This document shows positions 1-7,499 of a DNA stretch of 63,466 bases, piece after piece. How positions within the stretch are numbered: the first letter of the stretch is position 1; each line of letters opens with the position of its first letter. This DNA comes from Planctomycetota bacterium. Its GTDB lineage: Bacteria; Planctomycetota; SZUA-567. The stretch covers positions 1-63,466 of the forward strand of contig JAGUZQ010000079.1 of assembly GCA_020060765.1 (NCBI GenBank), written 5' to 3'. Under the pieces are notes generated by a model. The model ran no database searches, had not been told where the DNA came from, and saw only the letters and a program-made list of their open reading frames with translations. A program made the position numbers and the translations under genes.

Positions 1-114
1 AGGGTTAGGGTGAGGGGGTCACCTATGATCGTCGATTTCCGGTTCGCGAAGCATAATTTATGGAAACCCCTCACCCCGACCCTCTCCCCTTGTAAGGGGA
101 GAGGGGGATTTTAA
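1..114. repeat. CCCTCTCC/GGAGAGGG hairpin repeat, two arms
   Basis: Positions 68-114 carry a hairpin of the form CCCTCTCCCCTT...AAGGGGAGAGGG followed by GATTTTAA. A near-identical copy lies at 29526-29575. Positions 1-18 (AGGGTTAGGGTGAGGGGG) look like the end of an inverted copy cut by the window edge. The hairpin lies just downstream of the minus-strand gene ending at 138 and could also help end that transcript. No gene is seen in 1-137. Confidence 0.6.
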
Positions 115-137
115 TGCGATTGCCTTGCACCGTCAAG

Positions 138-1556
138 CTACTTCCGATGTTTCAGCCGCTGGGAGAGCGCCTGGGGAGTGATCCCCAGCAACCGCGCGGC
201 GGCGGCCTGTTTGTGGTTGGTGCGTTTCAGGGCTTCGTCAATCAGCTCCTCCTGCGCCTGCTTGATATCAGGCAGAACTTCCAGTTGCGCATAGACCGAG
301 TCCGTCGGCCTGGGTTCGCGGGGAGCCAGCATTCCCTCGGCGCGCATGTTTTTCCGGAACTGCTGCAACGGCAGCGCGCCTTGGTGGTGGTGGCTGACCG
401 CGTCGTAAACCATGGCGCGCAGCTCGCGCACGTTTCCCGGAAACGCGTAGGAAGACAGCAACTGCACCAGTTCCAGCGGAATCTCCGGCACCTCTGTTCT
501 GTGCAGCGCCTCGCAAGCCGCTTCCACGAAGGAATGTAGCAACAGAGGAATGTCGTTGACCCGTTCCCGCAGCGGCGGAACGTGGACGTGGTGGGTGCGC
601 AGGCGGTAATACAGGTCTTTGCGAAAAGCCCCCGTTTCCTGCATTTTCTCGATATTCTTGTGCGTGGCGACGATAACGCGCGCGGTGCTGCGCTTGGGGA
701 AATCAGCGCCCAGAGGATGGTATTCGTTTTCCTGCAGCAAACGAAGGAGTTTCACCTGAGACGCATGATTCAGGTCGCCGATCTCGTCCAGGAACAGCGT
801 CCCGTCTTCAGCCGTTTCGATCAACCCTGCCCGCGCCTTGTCCGCGCCGGTGAAGGCTCCCTTATGGTGGCCGAACAAGGCGTCGGAAAAGGTGTTGTCG
901 TCCAGCCCCGCGATGTTGACCGGCACGAATAAGCCCTTGCAGCCGCTGGCTTGGTGAATGGATGAGGCCACCAGTTCCTTGCCCACGCCGGTCTCGCCGG
1001 TAATCAGGATCGGTTCCCCGCTGTGGGCGATAGCTTCGATATATTGGAACAGGATGCCCATCGAGCGGCTGGCGGTGACGATGTGCTGGAAAGCTTCGGG
1101 GTTATGCAATTCCTGAAGCAGCAGTTTTTCCCGCAGTATCGCGCATTCCCGTTTGACATTGCCCAGCAGCAGCGCCTGCTGTACCATTGCGATCAACTGG
1201 CTGCTCATCACCGGTTTGACGACGTAATTGGCCGCCCCCATGCGGACACATTTCACCACCGTTTCTATCGTATTGGAGGCGGTGACCATGATTACCGGCA
1301 GATCCGGGAACTCGTTCCTGATCTGTTCCAGCAGCATGTCGCCGGAAATGTGCGGCATCCAGAGATCGAGCAGCACCAGGTCAAACCGCTTCTCCGCCAG
1401 CATCGCCAGAGCTTTCCGTGGGTCGGAGCAGGTGCTGATCTCCCCGACTCCGGCAAACTGCAGGGCAGAGGAAAAGCTATCCAGGCACAACTCCTCGTCG
1501 TCCACTATCAGCACCGAGCATCTGCCTTCAGGCATGGTTTTCATGATGCACCTCAT
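138..1556 (-). CDS. Sigma-54-dependent response regulator (NtrC family)
   Basis: This is a cytoplasmic transcription activator for sigma-54 RNA polymerase. An N-terminal receiver domain (about residues 12-130) has the acidic pair at 19-20, phospho-acceptor Asp64 in VLLDLWMP, and a conserved Lys in YVVKP. A AAA+ domain follows with Walker A GETGVGKE (187-194), an intact GAFTGA sigma-54 contact loop (233-238) and Walker B GTLFLDEIGD (252-261). A Fis-type helix-turn-helix closes the protein (about 430-470, QAAAARLLGITPQALSQRL). Its length of 472 residues is normal for the family. It starts 17 bases after the histidine kinase gene at 1574-2794 and is probably co-transcribed and phosphorylated by it. 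The start may be Met1 or Met5. The target promoters are not stated by the sequence; the sigma-54 promoter at 3841-3856 is the nearest candidate. Confidence 0.95.
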   Translation of the reverse strand: MRCIMKTMPEGRCSVLIVDDEELCLDSFSSALQFAGVGEISTCSDPRKALAMLAEKRFDLVLLDLWMPHISGDMLLEQIRNEFPDLPVIMVTASNTIETVVKCVRMGAANYVVKPVMSSQLIAMVQQALLLGNVKRECAILREKLLLQELHNPEAFQHIVTASRSMGILFQYIEAIAHSGEPILITGETGVGKELVASSIHQASGCKGLFVPVNIAGLDDNTFSDALFGHHKGAFTGADKARAGLIETAEDGTLFLDEIGDLNHASQVKLLRLLQENEYHPLGADFPKRSTARVIVATHKNIEKMQETGAFRKDLYYRLRTHHVHVPPLRERVNDIPLLLHSFVEAACEALHRTEVPEIPLELVQLLSSYAFPGNVRELRAMVYDAVSHHHQGALPLQQFRKNMRAEGMLAPREPRPTDSVYAQLEVLPDIKQAQEELIDEALKRTNHKQAAAARLLGITPQALSQRLKHRK

Positions 1557-1573
1557 ATAATGTAAAACTCGAA

Positions 1574-2794
1574 CTATGCTTCACCTAGCGGAAAAGTTAC
1601 CCGGGCCACTGTTCCCATCCCGGGCGTGCTTTCCAGTTCCAGCTTTCCCCGATGCTCCTGGATAATTCCCGCCGCAACTGTCAATCCCAGCCCGACCGCG
1701 CCGGAATCGCGCTTGGTCGTGAAAAAAGGATCCAATACCTGGGAGAGATCGCTTTCGGAAATGCCGCAACCTTCATCGCGGATTTCCAGAACTGCCGCCA
1801 AATTGGTTAAGTCAACCTGACATTTAATCGAGACTGCCTGATTTTTGTTCTCAAGTGCTTCTATGGCGTTAAAAAGAAGGTTTATGACGATCTGTCCCAG
1901 GTCGGCGAAATCGCCCATGATCAGTATCGGTTCTTTCGATAAAATCAGGTCGAAATTTTCCGTCCGTTTCCGTACCCGCGACTGGATCAGATCGAAGCTT
2001 TCCCGTACAACCTGATTAAGATCAAGCAGTTGCGGCACATTTCTGGCGGCGTTGGCGCGGATGAATTTTTTCAGGCGCGTAATTACCGCGTCGATCCTGC
2101 GCCCCGATTCCTCCATTCCCTTGAGCAGGCGCGGCAGCTTTTCCCGCACCTGATCATAAGTCATGCCGCCGACCATGAATTGCCCACTTTCTTCCCGGAG
2201 CGAATCGAGGCGCGGGAACAGCTGCTCCATGATGTCACATACCAGCGGCGCGGTGACCAGGATGGCACAGTTGGGATTGTTGATTTCGTGGGTAATGCCG
2301 GAAATCAGCGTGCCCAGTGCGATCATCTTGTCTGACTGGCGCAGGTTCTGCCCCAGCCGTCGGTTTTCCTCTTCAGCCTTTTTCCTGGCGGAAATGTCGA
2401 TCAGGCATTCCAGCAATTTTTCCCGACCATCGACCATGATTTTCTTGACTGACTTGATTACCGCGCAACTGGTGCCGTCGGCGCGGCAGAAAACCCTTTC
2501 CGCTGACGAAATGGTTTCGTTTTTATCAGTAACCGGGCAGGCGCCTTTTTCCGTCTGGCAGATGAAATTATGGCAGACGTGTCCGACAATATCTTCCGGC
2601 CTTGCGCCAAACAGTATGGCAGTCTCGCGGTTGACCTGTTCTATCACGTGCGTTTCCGCATCGATCAGCATTACTCCGGCGGGAATGTTGTCAATCAATT
2701 TCTGCAGAGAAATTGGTTCTTCCAGTCGTTTGCCGGTCATTTTTTCTCGCAAAACCTGGAGGTGTTTTATTGTTGCCCAGCTAACGGAATACAT
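1574..2794 (-). CDS. PAS-domain sensor histidine kinase
   Basis: This is the probable cognate kinase of the sigma-54 activator encoded just downstream. It has no membrane segment, so it should be cytosolic. The PAS domain (about 30-140) holds a cysteine cluster, CHNFICQTEKGACP, with Cys74, Cys79 and Cys86, plus Cys103 and Cys110. A dimerisation/phosphoacceptor helix contains ISGITHEINNP with His169, and a HATPase domain has DEGCGIS and GLGLTVAAGI. The cysteine cluster recalls PAS domains that may bind metal or sense redox state, but the ligand is unknown. The frame opens at 2794, but the predicted transcript starts only about 15 bases upstream and there is no Shine-Dalgarno there. Met19 at 2740 is a realistic alternative start that keeps the PAS domain whole. 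Confidence 0.93.
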   Translation of the reverse strand: MYSVSWATIKHLQVLREKMTGKRLEEPISLQKLIDNIPAGVMLIDAETHVIEQVNRETAILFGARPEDIVGHVCHNFICQTEKGACPVTDKNETISSAERVFCRADGTSCAVIKSVKKIMVDGREKLLECLIDISARKKAEEENRRLGQNLRQSDKMIALGTLISGITHEINNPNCAILVTAPLVCDIMEQLFPRLDSLREESGQFMVGGMTYDQVREKLPRLLKGMEESGRRIDAVITRLKKFIRANAARNVPQLLDLNQVVRESFDLIQSRVRKRTENFDLILSKEPILIMGDFADLGQIVINLLFNAIEALENKNQAVSIKCQVDLTNLAAVLEIRDEGCGISESDLSQVLDPFFTTKRDSGAVGLGLTVAAGIIQEHRGKLELESTPGMGTVARVTFPLGEA

Positions 2795-2834
2795 CCGTAT
2801 GTATATGTACTGAATTAATAAAGCCTATACGGAT
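2793..2834 (-). promoter_or_regulatory. Inverted repeat ATCCGTAT / ATACGGAT, candidate operator
   Basis: Two perfect 8-base arms lie at 2793-2800 and 2827-2834. Relative to the promoter at 2817-2845 one arm sits in the -35/-10 spacer and the other around +10 to +17. That placement fits a repressor or autoregulatory site for the kinase/activator operon. The binding protein is unknown. Confidence 0.45.
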
Positions 2835-2845
2835 ACATTTGTCAA
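2817..2845 (-). promoter_or_regulatory. Sigma-70-type promoter of the kinase/activator operon
   Basis: On the minus strand a perfect TTGACA (2845-2840) is followed after 17 bases by TTTATT (2822-2817, four of six matches to TATAAT). Transcription would begin near 2810 and read into the kinase and then the sigma-54 activator. Confidence 0.55.
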
Positions 2846-2999
2846 TACGTATCATCTGGTGTACGCATGAGTGACAGGCGGGCGGGCTGTTATGGGGCAG
2901 GGAGATGGGGCGGCATTGGTTGTTGAACCGGTGCGCGACAGCGCAAGAAACAAAGTTGATGAACCGGGTAATTAAAGAACTGGCTGCACAAAAACAATT

Positions 3000-3020
3000 C
3001 CTCCCCCTGGCAGGGGGAGG
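3000..3020. repeat. GC-rich palindrome
   Basis: A perfect inverted repeat with arms CCTCCCCCTG and CAGGGGGAGG around one central base. On the minus strand it follows the secreted-protein gene ending at 3083 and is followed by AATTGTTTTTG, so it may act as a terminator. It also resembles dispersed GC-rich repeats. The rest of 2795-3082 shows no gene. Confidence 0.45.
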
Positions 3021-3082
3021 ATATATACTTTTCGCGTATCCGTGTTTCTCCTGAGCGCTGTACTCAGGGGCATAAAAATGAT

Positions 3083-3793
3083 TTATCCCAAGGCCGCTTC
3101 GAGGGCGTCGGCGAGTTCTCCTGCGTCGCCTGTACCCTCGTCGCCAGCGGTAGGCGCAGCAGGTTCATCCTTGCCTTCGCGCCGCATTTTCCCCCGACCC
3201 TCTTCGCCCATCTTTTTGCCGCGCCGGTTCATTTCGCCGTCGCCGTTGCCTTCCTTGCGCATCTGGTGGTGATTCTTGCCGCGCTCCAGCAATTTGGCGG
3301 TCAGCTTGTCAACCATGCCCTGTTTATTGGCCTTGCACAAGTCGAGGAGCTTCTGGTGGTGGTTGATTTTCTCGTCCACACCTTCCGCGACCAGAGCTTT
3401 AAGCTTCTGTTCCAATTCCGGTTTCATGGCTTCCAGCGCGTTCTTGACCGCTTCGCGCCGGTTTTCCGGGTTTTCAGCATCCTGGCCCGCGCCTTGACCT
3501 GCGGCTTGGGCGGCAGCGCGCGCCTTTTCCTGCATTTCCTTGAACATTTCCTTGGTGCGTTCGCGAATAGCTTCCATCGCTGCCCGGTGGCGTTCGATTT
3601 CCGCCGTGGCGCCGGGAACGTCGGAGAAAAACTTGTCTTTCATTTCAGCCATTTTCTGGCCGGGTTTGCCCGGCATTCCGCGCCGCCCCTCGCCTTTGCC
3701 GGGCGCGCCGCCTTCTTCCTCGGCGTAAACTCCCGCTGTCATGAAACCGCAGCACATCAAACCAACCAACAGACTTTTCCATGTCGTACGCAT
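3083..3793 (-). CDS. Secreted charged helical protein of unknown function
   Basis: A clear Sec signal peptide (residues 1-24, KSLLVGLMCCGFMTAGVYAEE) is followed by about 210 residues that are very rich in Lys, Arg, Glu and Ala and have almost no hydrophobic core. Long amphipathic helices are expected at about 45-165. The C-terminal third is a low-complexity basic stretch (MRKEGNGDGEMNRRGKK) ending in an acidic tail. I do not recognise the family. The composition recalls small periplasmic Spy/CpxP-like helical proteins, but no LTxxQ motif is visible. A strong Shine-Dalgarno (AAAGGAG) precedes the start. A close match to a sigma-54 promoter lies 48-63 bases upstream, which suggests control by the activator at 138-1556. 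Confidence 0.75.
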   Translation of the reverse strand: MRTTWKSLLVGLMCCGFMTAGVYAEEEGGAPGKGEGRRGMPGKPGQKMAEMKDKFFSDVPGATAEIERHRAAMEAIRERTKEMFKEMQEKARAAAQAAGQGAGQDAENPENRREAVKNALEAMKPELEQKLKALVAEGVDEKINHHQKLLDLCKANKQGMVDKLTAKLLERGKNHHQMRKEGNGDGEMNRRGKKMGEEGRGKMRREGKDEPAAPTAGDEGTGDAGELADALEAALG

Positions 3794-3840
3794 TTTCTTC
3801 TCCTTTCATAGAGTAAGCGTTTTATTGACGCTGATAGAAT

Positions 3841-3856
3841 TGCATAACTTGTGCCA
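3841..3856 (-). promoter_or_regulatory. Sigma-54 (-24/-12) promoter
   Basis: On the minus strand the sequence reads TGGCACAAGTTATGCA: GG and GC are exactly ten bases apart and the -24 block TGGCAC is perfect. Transcription would start near 3830, about 37 bases before the ATG of the secreted charged protein. The rest of 3794-4079 shows no gene; an AAAAAAGCTTTTTT palindrome lies at 4023-4036. Confidence 0.65.
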
Positions 3857-4079
3857 GAATTGCCTGAAACCTGATTGTATTCCATAACCGGCATTCCGGC
3901 AAGAGTTTACATGTCAATGCTCTGCCAGACGGTATTCGTGGCGGAGTTTTCAGCCTGTAGGCATTTGCGGCATCTGCCGGAATTCGCCACAACTCCCCGC
4001 CAACCGCTACCGGAACCCCTGCAAAAAAGCTTTTTTCCTGCCGATAGATATACATGTATTTTGCAGAAAGGCGAGTCTC

Positions 4080-4277
4080 ATGGAAGAGAAAACCATTGTC
4101 TTGCGTAAGGGAGCGCATTGGTATATCCTTAATTCCTCCGCAGGCGACGAGCAGGAAATCCTGCTGACCCTGTTGGAATATGCAGAACAGCGCACCTACA
4201 ACATCGACCGCGCCGACGTGCTGGCGCTGATCGACCGGTTGGGCTGGAGTCTGGAAGTCCACGAAAACGTGGCGTGA
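4080..4277 (+). CDS. Small conserved-looking hypothetical protein
   Basis: A 65-residue acidic protein with no signal peptide, membrane helix or cysteine. The predicted order is a short beta hairpin (KTIVLRKGAHWYILNSS) followed by two helices. It starts with ATG after AAAGG at good spacing and ends 15 bases before rlmE, so the two are probably co-transcribed. I do not recognise the family. Codon use matches its neighbours, which supports a real gene rather than a chance frame. Confidence 0.7.
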   Translation: MEEKTIVLRKGAHWYILNSSAGDEQEILLTLLEYAEQRTYNIDRADVLALIDRLGWSLEVHENVA

Positions 4278-4292
4278 AACCCCAAATCCATC

Positions 4293-4958
4293 ATGAAAAA
4301 GTTGCACGACAGATACTTCAAGCAGGCCAAGCGCGAGGGACACCTTGCGCGTTCCTATTATAAGCTGGAAGAATTGGATCGGCGCAATAACCTGTTTAGA
4401 AAAAACGACCGCGTCCTCGACCTGGGTGCCTGCCCGGGAAGCTGGCTGGAATATATTCTCGAAACTGTGGGAGAGGGCGGCGTTGCCTGCGCGGTTGATC
4501 TAAATCCCATCGATCCCCGCTTCAAGGGGAGAGTCACTTTCCGTAAAACCGATATCCGCGAACTGGCACCAGACGAATTCAGGGAGGTGACTGATTTCTT
4601 CGATGCGGTTGTCTCTGACATGGCTCCCAGCACCAGCGGGATCAAGTCCATCGATCAGGCTCGCAGCCAGGAGTTATGCGAAACCGCTTTCGCCTATGCC
4701 GAGAAAGTGCTGAAGCCGGGCGGAAATTTCGTCTGCAAGGTGCTGGAAGGGCCGGATTTTCAATACTTCCGCCAGCAACTCAAGCCCAGATTCCGGGAAA
4801 TCAAGACCCAGAAACCAGACGCCAGCCGCGACGAAAGCATGGAGACCTACCTGATCGGCCTGGGCTTTTCGTTGCCCCCGAAGGTGGAGAAGGAACTCCC
4901 GCCCAAGGTGGTGGAAGCCAGAAAAAAAGCTCGCCGCAAACGAGATCGCCGGAAATGA
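4293..4958 (+). CDS. rlmE: 23S rRNA 2'-O-methyltransferase RlmE (FtsJ family)
   Basis: RlmE uses SAM to methylate the ribose of a uridine in the peptidyl-transferase loop of 23S rRNA. The protein has the family's N-terminal block (YFKQAKREGHLARSYYKLEELD), the SAM motif VLDLGACPGSW (about 43-53), DMAPSTSG with the catalytic Asp, and a catalytic Lys in the VCKVLEG segment, giving the K-D-K-E pattern of FtsJ enzymes. Its 221 residues are typical. The last 25 residues are strongly basic (KVVEARKKARRKRDRRK) and may help bind RNA. No clear ribosome binding site precedes the ATG, so translation may be coupled to the small gene just upstream. Confidence 0.93.
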   Translation: MKKLHDRYFKQAKREGHLARSYYKLEELDRRNNLFRKNDRVLDLGACPGSWLEYILETVGEGGVACAVDLNPIDPRFKGRVTFRKTDIRELAPDEFREVTDFFDAVVSDMAPSTSGIKSIDQARSQELCETAFAYAEKVLKPGGNFVCKVLEGPDFQYFRQQLKPRFREIKTQKPDASRDESMETYLIGLGFSLPPKVEKELPPKVVEARKKARRKRDRRK

Positions 4959-4989
4959 GCGCAGCACCGGATCTCTGTGTCCTTTTTCA

Positions 4990-5019
4990 TTGACAGTCAA
5001 GGATTTAATGGTTTATACT
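4990..5019 (+). promoter_or_regulatory. Sigma-70 promoter upstream of nadA
   Basis: TTGACA (4990-4995), an 18-base spacer and TATACT (5014-5019). It would drive nadA, the YggS gene, proC and probably the kinase and DUF167 genes, which follow with gaps of 15 bases or less. Confidence 0.65.
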
Positions 5020-5069
5020 GCCAGACTTTGGCAGGAATCCGCCGTTTTTCGCGTGAAAAGGCTTGATTG

Positions 5070-5984
5070 ATGGTTCTGGAACTGCACGAAAAACTGGAAA
5101 AACTTCGCAAGGAACGCAACGCCGTGATCCTGGTGCATAACTATTGCCCGGGAGAGGTGCAGGACGTGGCCGACTATCTTGGCGACAGTCTGGGGTTGTC
5201 GCGTATCGCAGCCGAGACCGAGGCAGACGTGATCGTCTTTTGCGGCGTGCATTTCATGGCGGAAATCGCGTCGATTCTTTCGCCGGGAAAAACCGTGCTG
5301 ATGCCTGACATCAACGCCGGTTGCCCCATGGCCAACATGGTCACTCCCCGGCAGTTGGCGGAATTCAAGAAACTCCATCCCGGCGCGGCGGTGGTGACTT
5401 ACGTCAATTCCTCCGCCGTGATCAAGGCGTTGAGCGATATCTGCTGCACCTCCGCCAACGCCGTGGAAGTGGTTAAAACCATTCCGGAGGAACGGGAAAT
5501 AATTTTCGTCCCGGATCGCAACCTCGGCAGTTACGCCGCTAAAATCACAGGACGGGAAATGATTCTCTGGAACGGCTTCTGCCCCACCCACGAGCGGGTG
5601 TTGCCGGAACACGTCAGGCAGATTCGAACCGTTCATCCCGATGCACCGTTTTTCGCGCATCCGGAATGCCGGCCGGAAGTGGTGGCGATGGCCGACAAGG
5701 TCGGCAGCACCACGGGGATCATAAATTTCTGCCGTGAAAGCCTGGCGAAAGAGATTATCGTCGGCACGGAAATCGGTTTGCTGCACCGCCTGCACAAAGA
5801 AAATCCCGGCAAGGAGTTTTTCCCTGCCTCGCCGATCCTGGACTGCCCGAACATGAAACTATCCTCGCTGGAAAAACTGGTATGGTGCCTGGAGGATCTG
5901 GCGCCGGTGGTCAGGGTGGAGCCGGAACTGGCGGCTCTGGCGCGCGAGCCGATCAAGAAAATGCTGGAGGTGGCGGGTGGATAA
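5070..5984 (+). CDS. nadA: Quinolinate synthase NadA
   Basis: NadA condenses iminoaspartate with dihydroxyacetone phosphate to make quinolinate, the precursor of NAD, and carries a [4Fe-4S] cluster. The three expected cluster cysteines are visible: Cys85 in AGCPMA, Cys171 in NGFCPTHE and Cys259 in DCPNM. The substrate-binding motifs VHNYCPGEVQDVADY and GSTTGI are intact. The 304 residues fit the short form of the family. The start is set at the ATG at 5070 with AAAAGG upstream; a TTG lies one codon earlier. No nadB or nadC is present in the window. It overlaps the next gene by 8 bases, which suggests coupled translation. Confidence 0.96.
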   Translation: MVLELHEKLEKLRKERNAVILVHNYCPGEVQDVADYLGDSLGLSRIAAETEADVIVFCGVHFMAEIASILSPGKTVLMPDINAGCPMANMVTPRQLAEFKKLHPGAAVVTYVNSSAVIKALSDICCTSANAVEVVKTIPEEREIIFVPDRNLGSYAAKITGREMILWNGFCPTHERVLPEHVRQIRTVHPDAPFFAHPECRPEVVAMADKVGSTTGIINFCRESLAKEIIVGTEIGLLHRLHKENPGKEFFPASPILDCPNMKLSSLEKLVWCLEDLAPVVRVEPELAALAREPIKKMLEVAGG

Positions 5985-6669
5985 AAACCGGCTGGCGGAG
6001 AACCTGCAACGAGTCCGCCAGAGGATGAGCGCCGCCTGTCTCCGCGCGGGCAGAAACGAACGGCAGGCGCAACTGGTGGCGGTGACGAAATCCGTGGGAG
6101 TGGAGGAAATCAAAACCCTGTACGATCTGGGCGTGCGGGATTTTGGCGAAAACCGGGTGCCGCTGATCAATGAAAAAGCGGCGGCGCTGGCTGGATTTTC
6201 CGATATCACCTGGCATTTCATCGGCCACCTGCAACGCAACAAGGCAGGCAAGGCGCTGGAGGCGACCAGGATTCTGCACAGCCTGGAGTCGCTGCAACTG
6301 GCGGAAGTCTTGCAGAAAGAAGCGGAAAAGCGCGGAATTGACACGATCCGGATTTTCGTGGAAGTAAATATTTCGGGAGAGGAAAGCAAGTACGGCCTTG
6401 GCGCGGAAGAGGCGGTTCCCTTTGTGGCGAAGCTGAAGGATTTTCCTTGTCTGACCCTGGCCGGGCTGATGACAATGGCTCCGTACAGCGAAAACCCGGA
6501 GGATGCGCGAGTTTTTTTCCGGCAACTGGCGAAACTGCGTAACAAACTGGCGCCTGCGGAAGAGGTTAATTACCTCGGTCTGTCCATGGGCATGAGCGGC
6601 GATTTTGAAACGGCGATCGAGGAAGGCGCTACCCTGGTCAGGGTCGGCAGCGTCCTGTTCGAGGAATAA
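5977..6669 (+). CDS. YggS/PROSC-family PLP homeostasis protein
   Basis: This is a pyridoxal-phosphate-binding fold III barrel protein that helps control free PLP and amino-acid balance and has no known catalytic reaction. The PLP lysine is Lys38 in LVAVTKSV. Other family blocks are FGENRV, WHFIGHLQRNKAGKA, LAGLMTMAPY and LSMGMSGDFE-A-IEEGATLVRVGSVLF. The GTG start at 5977 has GGAGG six bases upstream. Its position just before proC is the classical arrangement seen in many bacteria and supports the call. Confidence 0.94.
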   Translation: MDKNRLAENLQRVRQRMSAACLRAGRNERQAQLVAVTKSVGVEEIKTLYDLGVRDFGENRVPLINEKAAALAGFSDITWHFIGHLQRNKAGKALEATRILHSLESLQLAEVLQKEAEKRGIDTIRIFVEVNISGEESKYGLGAEEAVPFVAKLKDFPCLTLAGLMTMAPYSENPEDARVFFRQLAKLRNKLAPAEEVNYLGLSMGMSGDFETAIEEGATLVRVGSVLFEE

Positions 6670-6677
6670 GGCGGATA

Positions 6678-7484
6678 ATGTTTACCGGAGACAGGTTTGG
6701 CGTAATCGGCGCAGGCAACATGGCCGAAGCGATTGTATTGGCGACTGTTACGGAAGGGCTGTTCAATCCCAGCAACATCGTCGCCTGCGACCCCGACGGG
6801 GCGCGGCGGGAAGTTTTTGCCTCGATGGGGGCGGAAACCTCGCCCGGCGCGGAAGCGGTGGCGGATTGCGACCTGGTGATGATTTCGGTCAAGCCGCAGG
6901 CTTTTGCCGACGCGGTGGCGAAGGTTGCCCACGTGATCAAGCCCGATGCGCTGGTGTTCAGCATCGCCGCCGGGATTACGACTGATAAAATCGCCTCGCT
7001 GCTGCCGCCAGGGACGAGGATTGTGCGGGTCATGCCCAATACCCCGATCATGGCGGGTTTCGGCGTGGCGGGAATCTGCCGGGGCGAAAACGCCTCGGAC
7101 GAGGATGTCGAGCGCGTGGCCACGATCTTCCGCACGGCGGGAACCGCCTACGAGGTCGAAGAGGGTTTGATGGATGCGGTGACGGCCGTGTCTGGTTCTG
7201 GCCCCGCCTATTTTTTCCGGCTGGCGGAACTGCTGGGAGACGCGGGGGTGATGGCGGGCTTGCCGGAAGAGCTTTCCCGCGCCATGGCGGCCGAGACCAT
7301 GATCGGCGCGGCGCGGCTGCTGGAAGAGACTTCCCAACCGCCGGAAGAATTGCGCAGAATCGTCACCAGCCCCGGCGGCACGACTGCCGCGGCGCTGGAG
7401 GTGATGGATAACATGGGACTGGGAAAAATCATGGCCGAGGCGGTGGCTGCCGCGGTTCGGCGCGGCGCGGAACTGGGAAAATAA
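6678..7484 (+). CDS. proC: Pyrroline-5-carboxylate reductase ProC
   Basis: ProC carries out the last step of proline synthesis, reducing pyrroline-5-carboxylate with NAD(P)H in the cytosol. The N-terminal Rossmann motif is FGVIGAGNMAEAIV. Other family blocks are SVKPQ, SIAAGI, VRVMPNTP, and the C-terminal signature around residues 160-250 (AVSGSGPAYFF, then TSPGGTTAAAL). The 268 residues are typical. It starts 8 bases after the YggS gene and ends 15 bases before the kinase gene, so all belong to one transcription unit. Confidence 0.96.
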   Translation: MFTGDRFGVIGAGNMAEAIVLATVTEGLFNPSNIVACDPDGARREVFASMGAETSPGAEAVADCDLVMISVKPQAFADAVAKVAHVIKPDALVFSIAAGITTDKIASLLPPGTRIVRVMPNTPIMAGFGVAGICRGENASDEDVERVATIFRTAGTAYEVEEGLMDAVTAVSGSGPAYFFRLAELLGDAGVMAGLPEELSRAMAAETMIGAARLLEETSQPPEELRRIVTSPGGTTAAALEVMDNMGLGKIMAEAVAAAVRRGAELGK

Positions 7485-7499
7485 GCGGGGAGCGGCGGG

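Noticed and set aside
3822..4343. Minus-strand frame of 173 codons over the rlmE start and the small gene
   Set aside because: No family match or ribosome site, and it covers the 5' ends of two supported plus-strand genes.
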